A DNA stretch of 64,000 bases from Nymphaea colorata (taxonomy: Eukaryota > Streptophyta > Magnoliopsida > Nymphaeales > Nymphaeaceae): contig NC_045142.1 of the NCBI RefSeq assembly GCF_008831285.2, positions 935,001 through 999,000 of the forward strand, written 5' to 3'. A program made the translations under genes and the position numbers. The notes under the pieces were generated by a model, which was given only the letters and a program-made list of their open reading frames with translations, searched no databases and was not told where the DNA came from. Below, piece by piece: positions 36,401 through 46,817 of this stretch; position 1 is the stretch's first letter, and every line of letters begins with the position of its first letter.

Positions 36401-39400
36401 GTGTGTCCAAAATAGGAAGTATATGTCTATAACATTCTTTCATTGCAGATACTGCTGAGGGAAACTGTGGGAATTGAGCCTCTGATATCAATTTTAAAAC
36501 TTCGGAAAGGCAGTGCTTATAACTTTACACAACAGAAGGTGCGTACATGTCCAATTTCCTAGTTGTTTACCACTTTTATCATGTACAAGATTTCTGCAAG
36601 TGCCAACCTAAAAGAAAATCACCTTCCAGATGCTACCTTTGGAATGGTGGCATGTGCAGTTCATTGCCCAGCAAATTTTAAAGTGTCTGTTTGCTTTAAC
36701 CTGCTGCATTAGTTTTTGCTTCACCACATTGTTTAACAGCCTTCAGTTTTGTCATTTGATAGCAATTAGGGATTTTTACTTTATCTGGATATGTGTTTCC
36801 TTGATCAACTAAGTTTGCATTTTGTTGTACAATAATTGATATGTCAGTAGACAGTGAACCTGCTCAGTGTATTAGAAGCCATTAGATTGCTTTTGGTGGG
36901 AGGTGCTGAAGCAGATGCTGCAAAAGATGTAAATAGAGTGACAAATCAAACATTTCTTGCACAGGTAAATTTTTTTATCGTTATTTAACGTTTCATTCAG
37001 GACATGATTTTACCCTTTTGTTCTTTTTTGCATGTCCCAGAATAAGGTGCTGGACTCCCTTTTGATGTTAGGGGTTGAGAGCAGGTGGGCTCCAGTTGCA
37101 GTTCGCTCTTTGGTGAGTACATGCTTTTGACAATTTGTTTTCCAGTACCGGGAAAACTCATGCTATCTGGTTCATAATTAATCAAGTCAAGAGCTTGATG
37201 TTTATATTTTGCAACAGCAAACGTGTCTGCACCTTGTTGAATATTTTGACAAGTGGAAGCAATAATGTTTTATTTTAGGTAATATTAGGATTTTAATTGA
37301 TAAGCACAAATTCAAAAGGATATTCTGATGGTGTTTACCAAATAACTAGTCATAGCTTGTCCTGTACTTGTTACGAGGTAAGTGGGGAACTTCTAATGTT
37401 CCCTCTCTTAGATTGTGAAATATGTAGCAGTTTAGCTGGTTATGTTTAATAAGCGACTGCCTTAAGTTATATTTGCTAGGGGAATGGGATCAAATGGATA
37501 TGAAGTAACATTGTATCAGCATTAATAGATAGAGATGTTCCTTTTTTAGCCTTAATGCTGATTTTAGTGATTGTAAGTAAAAGGTATAAGGCACTTGTAT
37601 AAGATGTGCCCTATTAAATATGTTAATAAATGAGCTATTGTTGCTAAAAACAGGATATCCCCTTATGTTCACAGAGTATGATTTAGGTCCAAGGGGCAAT
37701 ATATACCAATGGGCATAAACTTGTAATTCACATGTATGACATAGATATTAAGAGGTATGCGAAGTGTCAAATTATACCATAGTGGATAATCCAACGGATG
37801 TTTTGGATAATGCTTCTGTAGTGATTGTTGCTTCCTGTATTAATTGGTTGTCATGCTTTGAAGTAACTGTTGGAAATGGTGTCATTACATTTGTATTATA
37901 GTCTGCTCTTCTGTGCATAAGAATGCCTGTTTTATTTTGTCATAAAAAAATCTATTTCCTTGGTCAATAAGTGGTTTTCTCCTCCCTGTTGTGAAAAATT
38001 TCATTGTTGTACAACATCGGTCCGTTTTGCTCATCTGAGCGACACATTACTTATAGCCTCCGACTCGGCAATTACTTTTTCTTTTTCTTTCAAACATCCT
38101 GATTTTGTACTTTTTTTCTAGGCACTGCACTGTATCGGTGACTTGATTGCTAGACACCCACAAAACCTTGATGCAATTGTCCGTAAACTAATTGGAGAGG
38201 AGCCACACGCAGAGCCTGCGTTGAATGCTATTCTTAGAATTATTTTACAGACTTCTGATATTCAAGAGTCAATTGCTGCTGACTATGTCCTAAAATGTTT
38301 CTGTGAGGTAAGATTATCGTGGACAATTTCTGCTTGAGTACTACTTTTTTTTTTACATCCTGTTGCCTGCTGCTGCTAGTTTGATGCACTGAGTTGGTAA
38401 CTTTGATATTTTTTGATCCTTTTTATGCTTGCTTGTACGAGTGCCATTCATAAGCTTGTCAAATTCTGTCAAGTCATTGGTTTGAGTTTGACAGCTTGAA
38501 TCTTTCAGTACTTATGTCACACGTGTGCCAAGTTATGGACATGCAAAAAATTGGGCTCACACATCCACACAGATAATATTTAAAACGCTGGGGCACACAT
38601 TGTGTTTTCTGGCTTGTGCTTCCTCAAAAGAAAATTTTGAAAATTCACACCACAAAAGTTATTTGGTTTGAGACTAAGCTAATGAAGCTACGAATTATGA
38701 CTGACAACACCAAGCTCGAGGTAGGTCAAGCCAATGTATTTGGTTGACTGTACTTGTCATTGCCTATGTGACACGGGTACGCCAGTTTTGCCCACGTACC
38801 CGTGTCGACACGTGGGTACGGCTGCTTTGAATTTTGAGATTTTTCTTTAATTTAACAGTACCTAAGAGGAAAGGTTTCCTCCCTTTTTTCTTTAATTTTT
38901 GAGATTTTTTGTAGATTATAAGACTATTAATGTTTTTTTTTCATTTTATCATTTTGAGAATTTAAAAATTTGCCGTACCCGCGTGTACCCACAATTTTCA
39001 AAATTGCCGTACCTGTACCGTACCCGCACCCATGTGAAATAGGACTTTTTTGAGGTGTGCAACATTAATGTCACTTATAAAGTTCTAAGGCTTAAAAAAC
39101 ATGATTTTTGATTGATCGATTGTCGTTCTTTTTGTCTATCTCAGCAGATAGACCATGCCAGATGCATACACAGAAATTTATTTGCAAAAGAGCAGTTAGA
39201 AATACCTTGTGTACATTCATTTTTCATGTATTTGCTGGTCCACACACTCATCTCTCTCTCTCTCTTTCTCTGTGTGAATAATCAGCATGGCCTGGCTGAG
39301 TTGACAAGTTGGCTGATGTGATTATTCAAGAAGTGCTAATTCAAAACCACTTTTATGGGCCTTTTAAACCTCCCCTTAAAATACTGAGGTACCTCTAGTC

Positions 39401-42400
39401 TCGGCTGTTCTTGAGATACTGAGGTACTTCTAATTAAGGTCATTCTTCCTCATCAAGGCATTTCTCCATCAATTCTCCTGTCTCGAGCATATGACTTGAA
39501 TTTCTGTTTTTGCATAGCTCCTTCATTGCTTACTATAAAGTATAAAGAAGGTTTTGGAATTTCATACACATTTTCCATAACTTTTAGCAGGGATGCATCA
39601 TACTTTTTGTCTCCTTTCCTAATTTATAATTTTATATATATTACTTGATTAGTTTCCACTTGACTTGTCTTAAGTTTTATCCTCTTTTTATTGCTTGAAG
39701 TAGAGGAATCCAGATGGCCAGGCAATCTTAACGTCCACGGTGAACCCTCAATCTTCAATTAGTGCCCATGATGTCCTTGATAAAGATGTTCATATTCCAT
39801 TTGGCAGGTTGGTGCTTATTTTTCCCTCAATGAGAGCTGTGTTTGTTTTTTCTCTTTCTCTCTCTTCTTTTAATGTATCTTCAAAGGTTTTGCAATGGAA
39901 AAACTCATTCATTTTCCCCCTTTCCATTTTACAATTTGTGAATTGTGTTAGAGCATATAGACAGCCAATAATTTTTGTGTGCTAACCGCCCTTACTTGAG
40001 CTGGAAAATTTTCTCTTTAGTGCATGTCCATATCTGCGAATTTTTCATATCTTTTAGTGCGATTACCGTGTGGTTTATGTTTATGCTGCGTGTAACATTC
40101 GTTCTTTCATTGGAACAGCATGCTACTGCACAGCCTTACAGTATGTGAATCTGAGAATGATCTTGAGGTAATGGCATTACAAAAAGTTGATCTTCTCTTG
40201 TGCTGAATGTACAAATTTCTAAAATGATGTAGGTTTGCATGTCATAATGTCTTTCTGTTACTTTGTTTAGTTAAGCTTTATTGAGCGTCAAGTCCACACT
40301 TCCTATCCCAGCTTGAGAGTGCATTGTTTAGGTCTTTGAACCTTTTGCTGAAATTGTAATGAAATTCCTGTTTGACAGAAAGGCCTGTTTATATTGCAAG
40401 AAATTTCTATAAATTTGACTAATGCGCCTCTCTGACATGCATAGTAGTTTGTTTGTGTTCTTGTGCCTCAGCAATATAATGGATCATCGCATCTCAGTAG
40501 TAACTTAAAGCCTCATCTGACCAATTTTTCTGTGTTACAGAGGCTAGATAAGAGATATTTATTAAAGTCTCCAAAATTTTTCTGCTTTAAATCTCTATAG
40601 GACTTGTCAGTGCATCATGACAATCAAACTGCTTTTTTTTTTTTCATGAATAAAACAAGCTATCTTTCTATAAATCCGGTGGTAGAATCTAATATAAAAG
40701 AAAGTTCTAAACCAAATGCGGAATCTTACGAACACAAATGCAGACCAAGCTTTGCAATTTGAGCCCCTAATATAAAAGAAAGTTCTAAACCAAATGCATA
40801 ATCTAAGGAAGACAAATGCAGATCAAGCTCTGCAATTTGAGCCCCCTTGTCTGCAGTCCATACAGGTGGCTTAATTCCTTCTCTTGGAACTCTACTTCGA
40901 AGTTTCCTGCCTTTCAGCTCAGCCAACTCCGGTTTTGGCTTACGTTTTACCAAATGCAGACCAAGCTCTGCAATTTGAGCCCCTAATATAAAAGAAAGTT
41001 CTAAACCAAATGCAGAATCTTAGGAACACAAATGCAGATCAAGCTCTGCAATTTGAGCCCCCTTGTCTGCGGTCCATACAGGTGGCTTAATTCCTTCTCT
41101 TGGAACTCTACTTCGGAGTTTCCTGCCTTTCAGCTCAGCCAACTCCGATTTTGGCTTACGTTTTTGTTTATCATTTTGGTTGGGCCACGATGCAAGTTCT
41201 TTTGTGCTTGGCTGACGGTGTATGTGAAGTGTGCCCCAGTAGGTATGAATATGAAAGGAGGCATAAATGAAAAGCTGACCTACTTGATTCTTTTTAACTC
41301 TTATTCTCAGAGACTCAGATGCCAATCTAACTTGTCATCCTAAGTGGAAAAATTTCATCTTTCTCATCATGTTTCTAATGCTAGGAATGCTTGAATTACT
41401 ATGACCAGTGGATAAGCTATAACTTTTCACTAAATCATGCATTGAAAATTAGCTAAAACTCTTTTTAGAAAATGGTAAATAGCATAAAGGTTGCATTTGA
41501 AATCTAGAAGCATGGTTCCTTGTGTAGTTTGAAATTTTGAATGCATTTTTGAAATAGTTTATCCATGTAGTTAGCATGTGCATGTTCTTTGCATATATTT
41601 TATGCTGCTCAAGCACAACCTGTTTTTAGGACCTTTATCCTGCACTGATTCAAACATGTGAAGCTGGATTGAGCCTCCAGATGGCATCTTATCTGACTTG
41701 AGATGAATAAATTGCTGAAATTTTGGACTGGCTTGAACTTGTCAACCTGGGTTCATGATCTTATGCATCCATGTCTTACTATATATTATTTTTGAATTGG
41801 CTCGTCAAAATGTTGTTTGTGTACATCCCTTTTTCTCAACAATTCAGTGAAAGAGTCTTCTTTCTCCAAGAAAAGAACAAAAGACAATGACAGCGTTTCT
41901 GGTGCTGGACTCTTTCTTGCAGATATGTTGCAGGGCTGCTAATGTTCTTTCTCATCTTCTGAAAGATAATTTGCAATGCAAGGAAAGGGTATGTGTCCAA
42001 TGAGGCCTGTAATTCCTCTCACTTATTTTCTGTCTGGTATTTATACCCATTTATTTTAAGATATTTGCAATGGGGTTCTTCACTTAAAATGAGAAAAAAT
42101 TCTTTGAAATTAGAGAACAAACTGAACTCGTGTGAGGATTTATTTTACACTAATCTGACTACTATTATTCTTTGTGGATCTTTTCATGGGCCATCATGGT
42201 TGTTTCATCGAATCTTAATTGAATGTAATCTGCTGCACAAATTCAGTGCTTGAAACCAAAGACTGTTAGGTGTTCATCTAGTATTGAAAGACCAAAGTAA
42301 ATTTGAATTGGATATGGTCATGAATTTGGTTTATTGTTTCCATGGTCGTGTGCCATTTATCCCATATTGACTTTAAATTTCTTAATTATAAATTTTTTGC

Positions 42401-44106
42401 ACCTATTTGAAACCACTAAACTTCAGTATGCTGATGGCCTAGAAGAAGAATAAGCAACTGTGTCAGCTAAGATCTGAAATCTCCTAATGCATGTGAATAA
42501 TGTACTTGTGTTGGAGACTACCGTTTATATATTCAAGATTTCTCTATTGTCGAACCTTGCAGTGTCGTGAGTTATCCTTTTGTCATGTTGTTGCCTGTTT
42601 CCATATGTTGTAACCAATAGGGGATGCTTGGATACAATTCTAGTACATGTTCAATTTTCTTGTTTTTGATGTTGAACTGATCTTTCTTTATCCATGGGCT
42701 GTGAGTTATATATATACACACACACACACACACACATATATATATGGGCACCTTTTTCACTTGAGTAACTGCTGGAATTCATTGATAGGTTCTTCAGATT
42801 GAACTTGAAGCATCGGGTCCATCACTAGTAGCGTCAGAGCCTCTTTTGCATCGAGTTGTCAAATATTTGGCAATTTCTTCATCCACAAAAAATATAGAAG
42901 TTGAACAGGAGATGGGCAGTCAAGATTTGTATATGAAGCCAATTATTTTGCGATTACTAATCATATGGTTAGCTGATTCCCCCAGTGTTGTGCGCTGTTT
43001 TTTGTCTTCTCCTGCACATCTGACATACTTAATAGAGCTCCTCTCTAGCCCTACTACGAGCATCTTCATTCATGGATTGGCAGCCACCCTGTTGGGTGAG
43101 TGTGTGATATATAACAAAGGTGGTGACGGCAGCAGGGATGCATTCATGGTGGTGGATGCCATTAGCCAAAGGATTGGACTGACTGCATATTTTCATAAAT
43201 TTGAGGCAATGAGGAAAAGTCCCATCTTTGCCTCCTCAGGATCTAAGAGACAGTTGTCAAAGCCACCTAGTAGATCAACCTCATCAGAGGCTGTTGGCCC
43301 CAGTGACATACCAGATGAAGATCAGAATGGAGATGACGGTGGTGGCAGCTTGAAGCTTGACCATCCATTATTGCATCTGGTCTTTGATCCAGCTTTTGTC
43401 AACTTTGTGAAACATCTGGAACCAAGTATAAGGGAGAGTGTTGTGGATTTATTCAGCCATCCGAAAAATAATGTGTCGATTGTGCCAGCAATGCTGGAAC
43501 AGAAAAATGGCGAAAATGACAAGGATTATATAGCACGGCTGAGGTTGTTTGTGGAGAAGCAATGCAATGAAATTCAGGTATGTCATGTTCACATTTTCCT
43601 TTTTATTCAATTTGGTCTGCGTTCTGGGGCATGCAAATGTCATGCAGAACACTCTCATGTCAAAGTTTCTAACGTTTTGGTACTATTGTCACATATATTT
43701 TTGGTACTATTGTCACATATATTGTGTACGGGTATTATAGGGCGAAAAATCTCGGGTATAATATGAAAAAGTTATATATCTCGAGAATATCTCGGCAAAC
43801 TTTTAAAAAATTTAAAACATTTAATAAATCCTGAAAATTTAAAAATAAAAAGTTAATAAAAAATGCAAAAAAACGTGTATAATATGCATTTTTTTCATGT
43901 TTTTTATTTTCTGGCATGTTTTTAAAAAACGCGTCTAATTGCCGTTTTATATGACTGACTTATTTTTTGCATTTTATACATGTTTTTTTTCAAATAATGC
44001 ACTTTTTCTGTGACAATGTTTGGTACACAATCCAACTTGGCTGGCTATGTTTACTATGGATATGACATCCAAAAAGGAGTTTAAAAAAAGAAAAGACAAA
44101 AATAGA

Positions 44107-44148
<42 letters not shown>

Positions 44149-44829
44149 GGTTATTTTTCCTTGTTACTGTAGTGGGATTAGATGCATTAGGCGCCGATGG
44201 ACATTTAGAAAGGAATGCCTTTAAAAAATAGTTTACTTTTGGTGAGGCCTGACTTGTGACCTGCTGGTGTTTGAAAGGATCTACTTGGCCGCAACGCTGC
44301 TTTGGCAGAGGACTTGGCAAAGACAAGTGGACGTGGCGAGATGTCTGCTGATGGTTCTGGATCCAGCGGTAGAGACAGAGTACAGGTGGAGAGCCTGCGG
44401 CGGGAGCTTATGGAATCACGTCAGCGCCTTGAAAATCTTGTGGTGGAGAAGACCAAACTTGAATCAGAAGCATCAACGTACAAGCAGATGGTTGGTAAGA
44501 TAGAATCTGATCTTAAAAGCCTCTCTGATGCATACAACAGCCTGGAGCAGGCCAATTTCTGCCTGGAAGCTGAAACCAAGGCATTGAGAAGTGGCAAGGG
44601 GAACGATCTGCCTGACCTAGAAGCTGTCCGTGCCGATGCTCGGGAGGAAGCTCAAAAGGACAGTGAAGCAGAGCTGAATGACTTGCTCGTCTGCCTGGGA
44701 CAGGAGCAAAGCAAGGTCGAGAGGCTCAGTGCAAGGTTGATGGAGTTGGGAGAGGATGTTGACTCCTTACTGGAAGGAATAGGCGATGAGGCTGAGGCTG
44801 GGCTGCTGGAAGAAGAAGAAGAAGGATGA
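27481..44829 (+). CDS. GC6: Golgin candidate 6 / p115-Uso1-type vesicle tethering factor
   Basis: Nineteen coding exons join in frame (2,796 nt, 931 aa): 27481-27525, 28418-28473, 31270-31397, 31482-31534, 33640-33786, 33901-33974, 34057-34126, 35361-35414, 35513-35608, 36320-36370, 36449-36538, 36851-36964, 37041-37112, 38122-38307, 39704-39807, 40119-40167, 41923-41988, 42789-43577, 44278-44829. Arabidopsis GC6/MAG4 is about 914 aa. Residues 20-740 form the armadillo-like head of the Uso1/p115 family (LNNLLRNN, YYTLQLLTSLLTN, GVESRWAPVAVR). Residues about 760-910 are coiled coil (VESLRRELMESRQRLENL), ending in the family motif ELNDLLVCLGQEQSKVERL and an acidic tail. The protein tethers ER-derived vesicles to cis-Golgi and is needed for storage-protein export. 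Intron 2 is GC-AG. Exon 1 (MEFKIGR...) is the least certain, set by a good GT donor and correct phase. Confidence 0.94.
28474..31269 (+). other. GC6 intron 2, with a GC-AG splice pair
   Basis: Exon 2 ends GAGGACAG followed by GCAAGT, the consensus of GC donors (AG|GCAAGT). The acceptor is AACAACAG at 31262-31269. Only this donor keeps the frame: the joined codons read E-D-R-Y-V-E-R, matching family members (ED-x-YVERLLDRIS). The intron is 2,796 bp long and contains a MITE at 29855-30282. Confidence 0.85.
29855..30282. mobile_element. hAT-like MITE in GC6 intron 2
   Basis: A 428-bp A+T-rich element flanked by a perfect 8-bp target duplication AATAGCAT (29847-29854 and 30283-30290). The left end is CAATGTCACAGATATCG. 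The right end is, in reverse complement, CATTGTCACAAAAC. The 8-bp duplication and CA(A/T)TGTCACA ends suggest hAT. A TGTGACAATG motif also occurs at about 44009-44018 in intron 18, next to a similar A+T-rich block, so a second, more degraded copy is possible. Confidence 0.75.
32660..32943. mobile_element. MITE-like element (family B, copy 2) in GC6 intron 4
   Basis: 284 bp beginning TAAGGCTGGG and ending GATGCCCAGCTTA, flanked by TTTGTGGT and TTTGTGAT (8-bp target duplication with one mismatch). It has the same design as 18012-18338: G+C-rich ends full of CGGGC/GGCCCG and an A/T core (ATATATTTTTTTAAATA). Confidence 0.75.
38763..39043. mobile_element. MITE-like element (family A, copy 2) in GC6 intron 14
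   Basis: About 280 bp in the same orientation as 11437-11788. The left end is CCTATGTGACACGGGTACG. The right end is, in reverse complement, CCTATTTCACATGGGTGCGGG. The right-hand 80-100 bp (CATTTTATCATTTTGAGAAT ... CGTACCCGCACCCATGTGA) are strongly alike in both copies. No clear target duplication remains. Confidence 0.65.
39248..39272. repeat. (CT)n microsatellite in GC6 intron 14
   Basis: A short run of CT units (TCTCTCTCTCTCTC followed by TTTCTCTG). Confidence 0.85.
40714..41166. repeat. 216-bp tandem duplication in GC6 intron 16
   Basis: Landmarks recur with a 216-bp period: GAGCCCCTAATATAAAAG at 40761 and 40977, AGTTTCCTGC at 40901 and 41117. The copies differ at only a few positions. 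On the minus strand both copies keep the same reading frame, with peptides ELAELKGRKLRSRVP and GIKPPVWTADKGAQIAELD. That could be a captured exon of another gene or a transposon fragment. I do not recognise the peptide. Confidence 0.85.
42707..42745. repeat. (TA)n(CA)n(TA)n microsatellite in GC6 intron 17
   Basis: A compound dinucleotide tract about 45 bp before the exon 18 acceptor (AG at 42787-42788). Confidence 0.9.
43675..43723. repeat. 24-bp tandem duplication in GC6 intron 18
   Basis: Two copies of TTTGGTACTATTGTCACATA in tandem, followed by an A+T-rich, possibly MITE-derived block to about 44020. Confidence 0.85.
44105..44148. repeat. (CT)n(AT)n microsatellite in GC6 intron 18
   Basis: About 12 CT units followed by about 10 AT units, some 130 bp before exon 19. 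Confidence 0.95.
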
Positions 44830-44914
44830 GGGACAGGCACTGGCGTCTTTTTTTCCATTGTTTTATTTGTTCAGATGTATTTTGGGAGATTTCTGCTGTA
44901 TATCTCAATGTAAA

Positions 44915-44920
44915 AATAAA
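44915..44920 (+). terminator. Polyadenylation signal of GC6
   Basis: Canonical AATAAA 86 bases after the GC6 stop codon, preceded by T-rich and TGTA-containing sequence (TTGTTCAGATGTATTTTGGG), as in plant 3' ends. Confidence 0.6.
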
Positions 44921-46817
44921 GGTGCCCATGAAACAATCGTGTTTGAACGTGAAGTAGAGATAACATTTCATAAAATTTAACCCAAGGAACATTGCTCAGT
45001 TTGTTTCTGAGGATTGCCTAACCCACGGCATCCAATGGTTCCCTGTCAAGGCGACCGCTCGTGGACCATAATGAATGCGCTGATGGTAAGGATCACAAGT
45101 GTACAAGAAAAGGGGGAGCAACAAAAAAGATTCTTTTCGCAAGCTTGTTTGCAACTTGTTTGGACCTTACGTGCAATTTGTGTCCACATTTTATAACAAG
45201 GACGTTAGAGCTTTTTCTTAAGGTTGGGCATCGGCTCAAGTCAAGCTGGCCCAATGATCAACAAAGTCAGGTTTGGGCTGGCATGAAGTTTTTGTTGGTG
45301 GCTTAAGTTCGGCATACTTAGCCTCGACCGTTAATTTTAAAATCGTTGGGTACACGGTTCAATGTTTATTTATATTTAAAACTTTTAATATTTTATATTT
45401 TAATATCTCAAAAGCTCTTAGCGACGTGCTGAAATCTTTTAAGAATGTTATCAGCCACATATAAAGAGTTTATAAGAGTCTTATCTAGTGACAATGAAGA
45501 GTATTTAAAGGAGTCAACAAAATGCGGAGGGATGAGGTCTAAGTATATATATGTATCAAGATAATAAAAAAGTGTGGAGAGATGAGTTATATATATATAG
45601 GTCGACTTGGGGAGAGTAAGTTTTGTATGCTGTTTTGTGTATATAATGAGCGTATATTAAATGTGGACCATACTATTAATATGTATAGTTAGTTTCATGC
45701 TCAAATATTGCATATGCAGGTGCGTAAAATAATAAATATGTATAAAATAACAAATAAATATAAAAAAATGTTTATGAGATAACGAAAGATTTATGATGTA
45801 ATGAGATAACACTAAACATAAATATAAGATAATGGTTATGAAGTAATAAAATATTTATGAAATAATGAGACCTTTATTGAATCTTTAAATTTTCTTTTTG
45901 CGGTTTATTTTTTTTGTACTGGCAAAACATTTCTTTTTGTCTTGATCATGGATATTTTTTGTCATTATTAAAATGACTTATGAAATTATATATTACAAAG
46001 GGATGACACATTTAATTAGCTTCGGACTTGAGCCCGACTCGAGCCAGCCAGGCCTGGCGAATTTTTTAATCGAACTAGCCCAAGAGTCAAAGAACCAGCC
46101 TAAACCTGACTCATGACGGACCGAATACCACCGACCCATCAGATATGCTGATTGCCCACCCTTGCTTACTGTTATACTGTTATAAGTAACTTTTTTTTTT
46201 CTTTTTTCTTGATTTTTCAAGGCAGACTTCTTTTTCTTGACGCTTATAACACGTTTCAGGTTTGACAGTTCTTTAGTGCGGGAATCCAACTTCCTGTTAT
46301 TATCACCGGCATTGTCTGCATTTCTAAATTACCTCGTACAAAGTCCATTAAATATTGCTTTTTCGATGACTTAGTCGTTTTATTGACGAACAAAGGTCCA
46401 CAATATGCAGTGTACCCGAGTTGGCCTATGCAAAATTGGCTTGAGTGGTATGCCTGAAACGTATATTTGTCAAGATTGTATCGATTTTAAGATAGAAAAA
46501 TTGTGTCAAGATTTGTGAATTTTAGGATAAAAAAGATAAATGATTGAGTGAAAAAGAAAAAAAAAGTGAAAAACACTCGTATTCAAATTGTATGGCAGAA
46601 AATAAGCAAGAGCCTGAAACAGTATAAACGGGTAAGTTCTGGTGCGGTTGTGTCATTTTGTCGGTTCCCTCCCTTGGTTTGTTCAACACTGTAGTTCGGA
46701 CTTCAGACACACGTACGGAAGCAACTTCAAATCCGCCAGCTCGTATCGTCGGAGTCTTGCGTCAGTCTCTCCCTCTTTCTCTCGCTATAAGCTTTTGACT
46801 CGATCAAAATCCCCTTT
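44921..46817. other. Intergenic region between GC6 and the MBD gene
   Basis: No coding sequence recognised. Most of it (45219-46168) looks like a longer, older relative of the family B MITE. The last 150 bases are the likely promoter and leader of the MBD gene, with no certain TATA box. Confidence 0.55.
45219..46168. mobile_element. Possible longer relative of the family B element
   Basis: The left end TAAGGTTGGGCATCGGCTC resembles the family B start. The right end reads, in reverse complement, TAAGCAAGGGTGGGCAATCAG, and the sequence before it carries the GGCTGG / GACTCGAGCC type of G+C-rich motifs. The middle is about 700 bp of A+T-rich DNA. No target duplication is visible, so boundaries and even unity of the element are uncertain. 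Confidence 0.4.
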
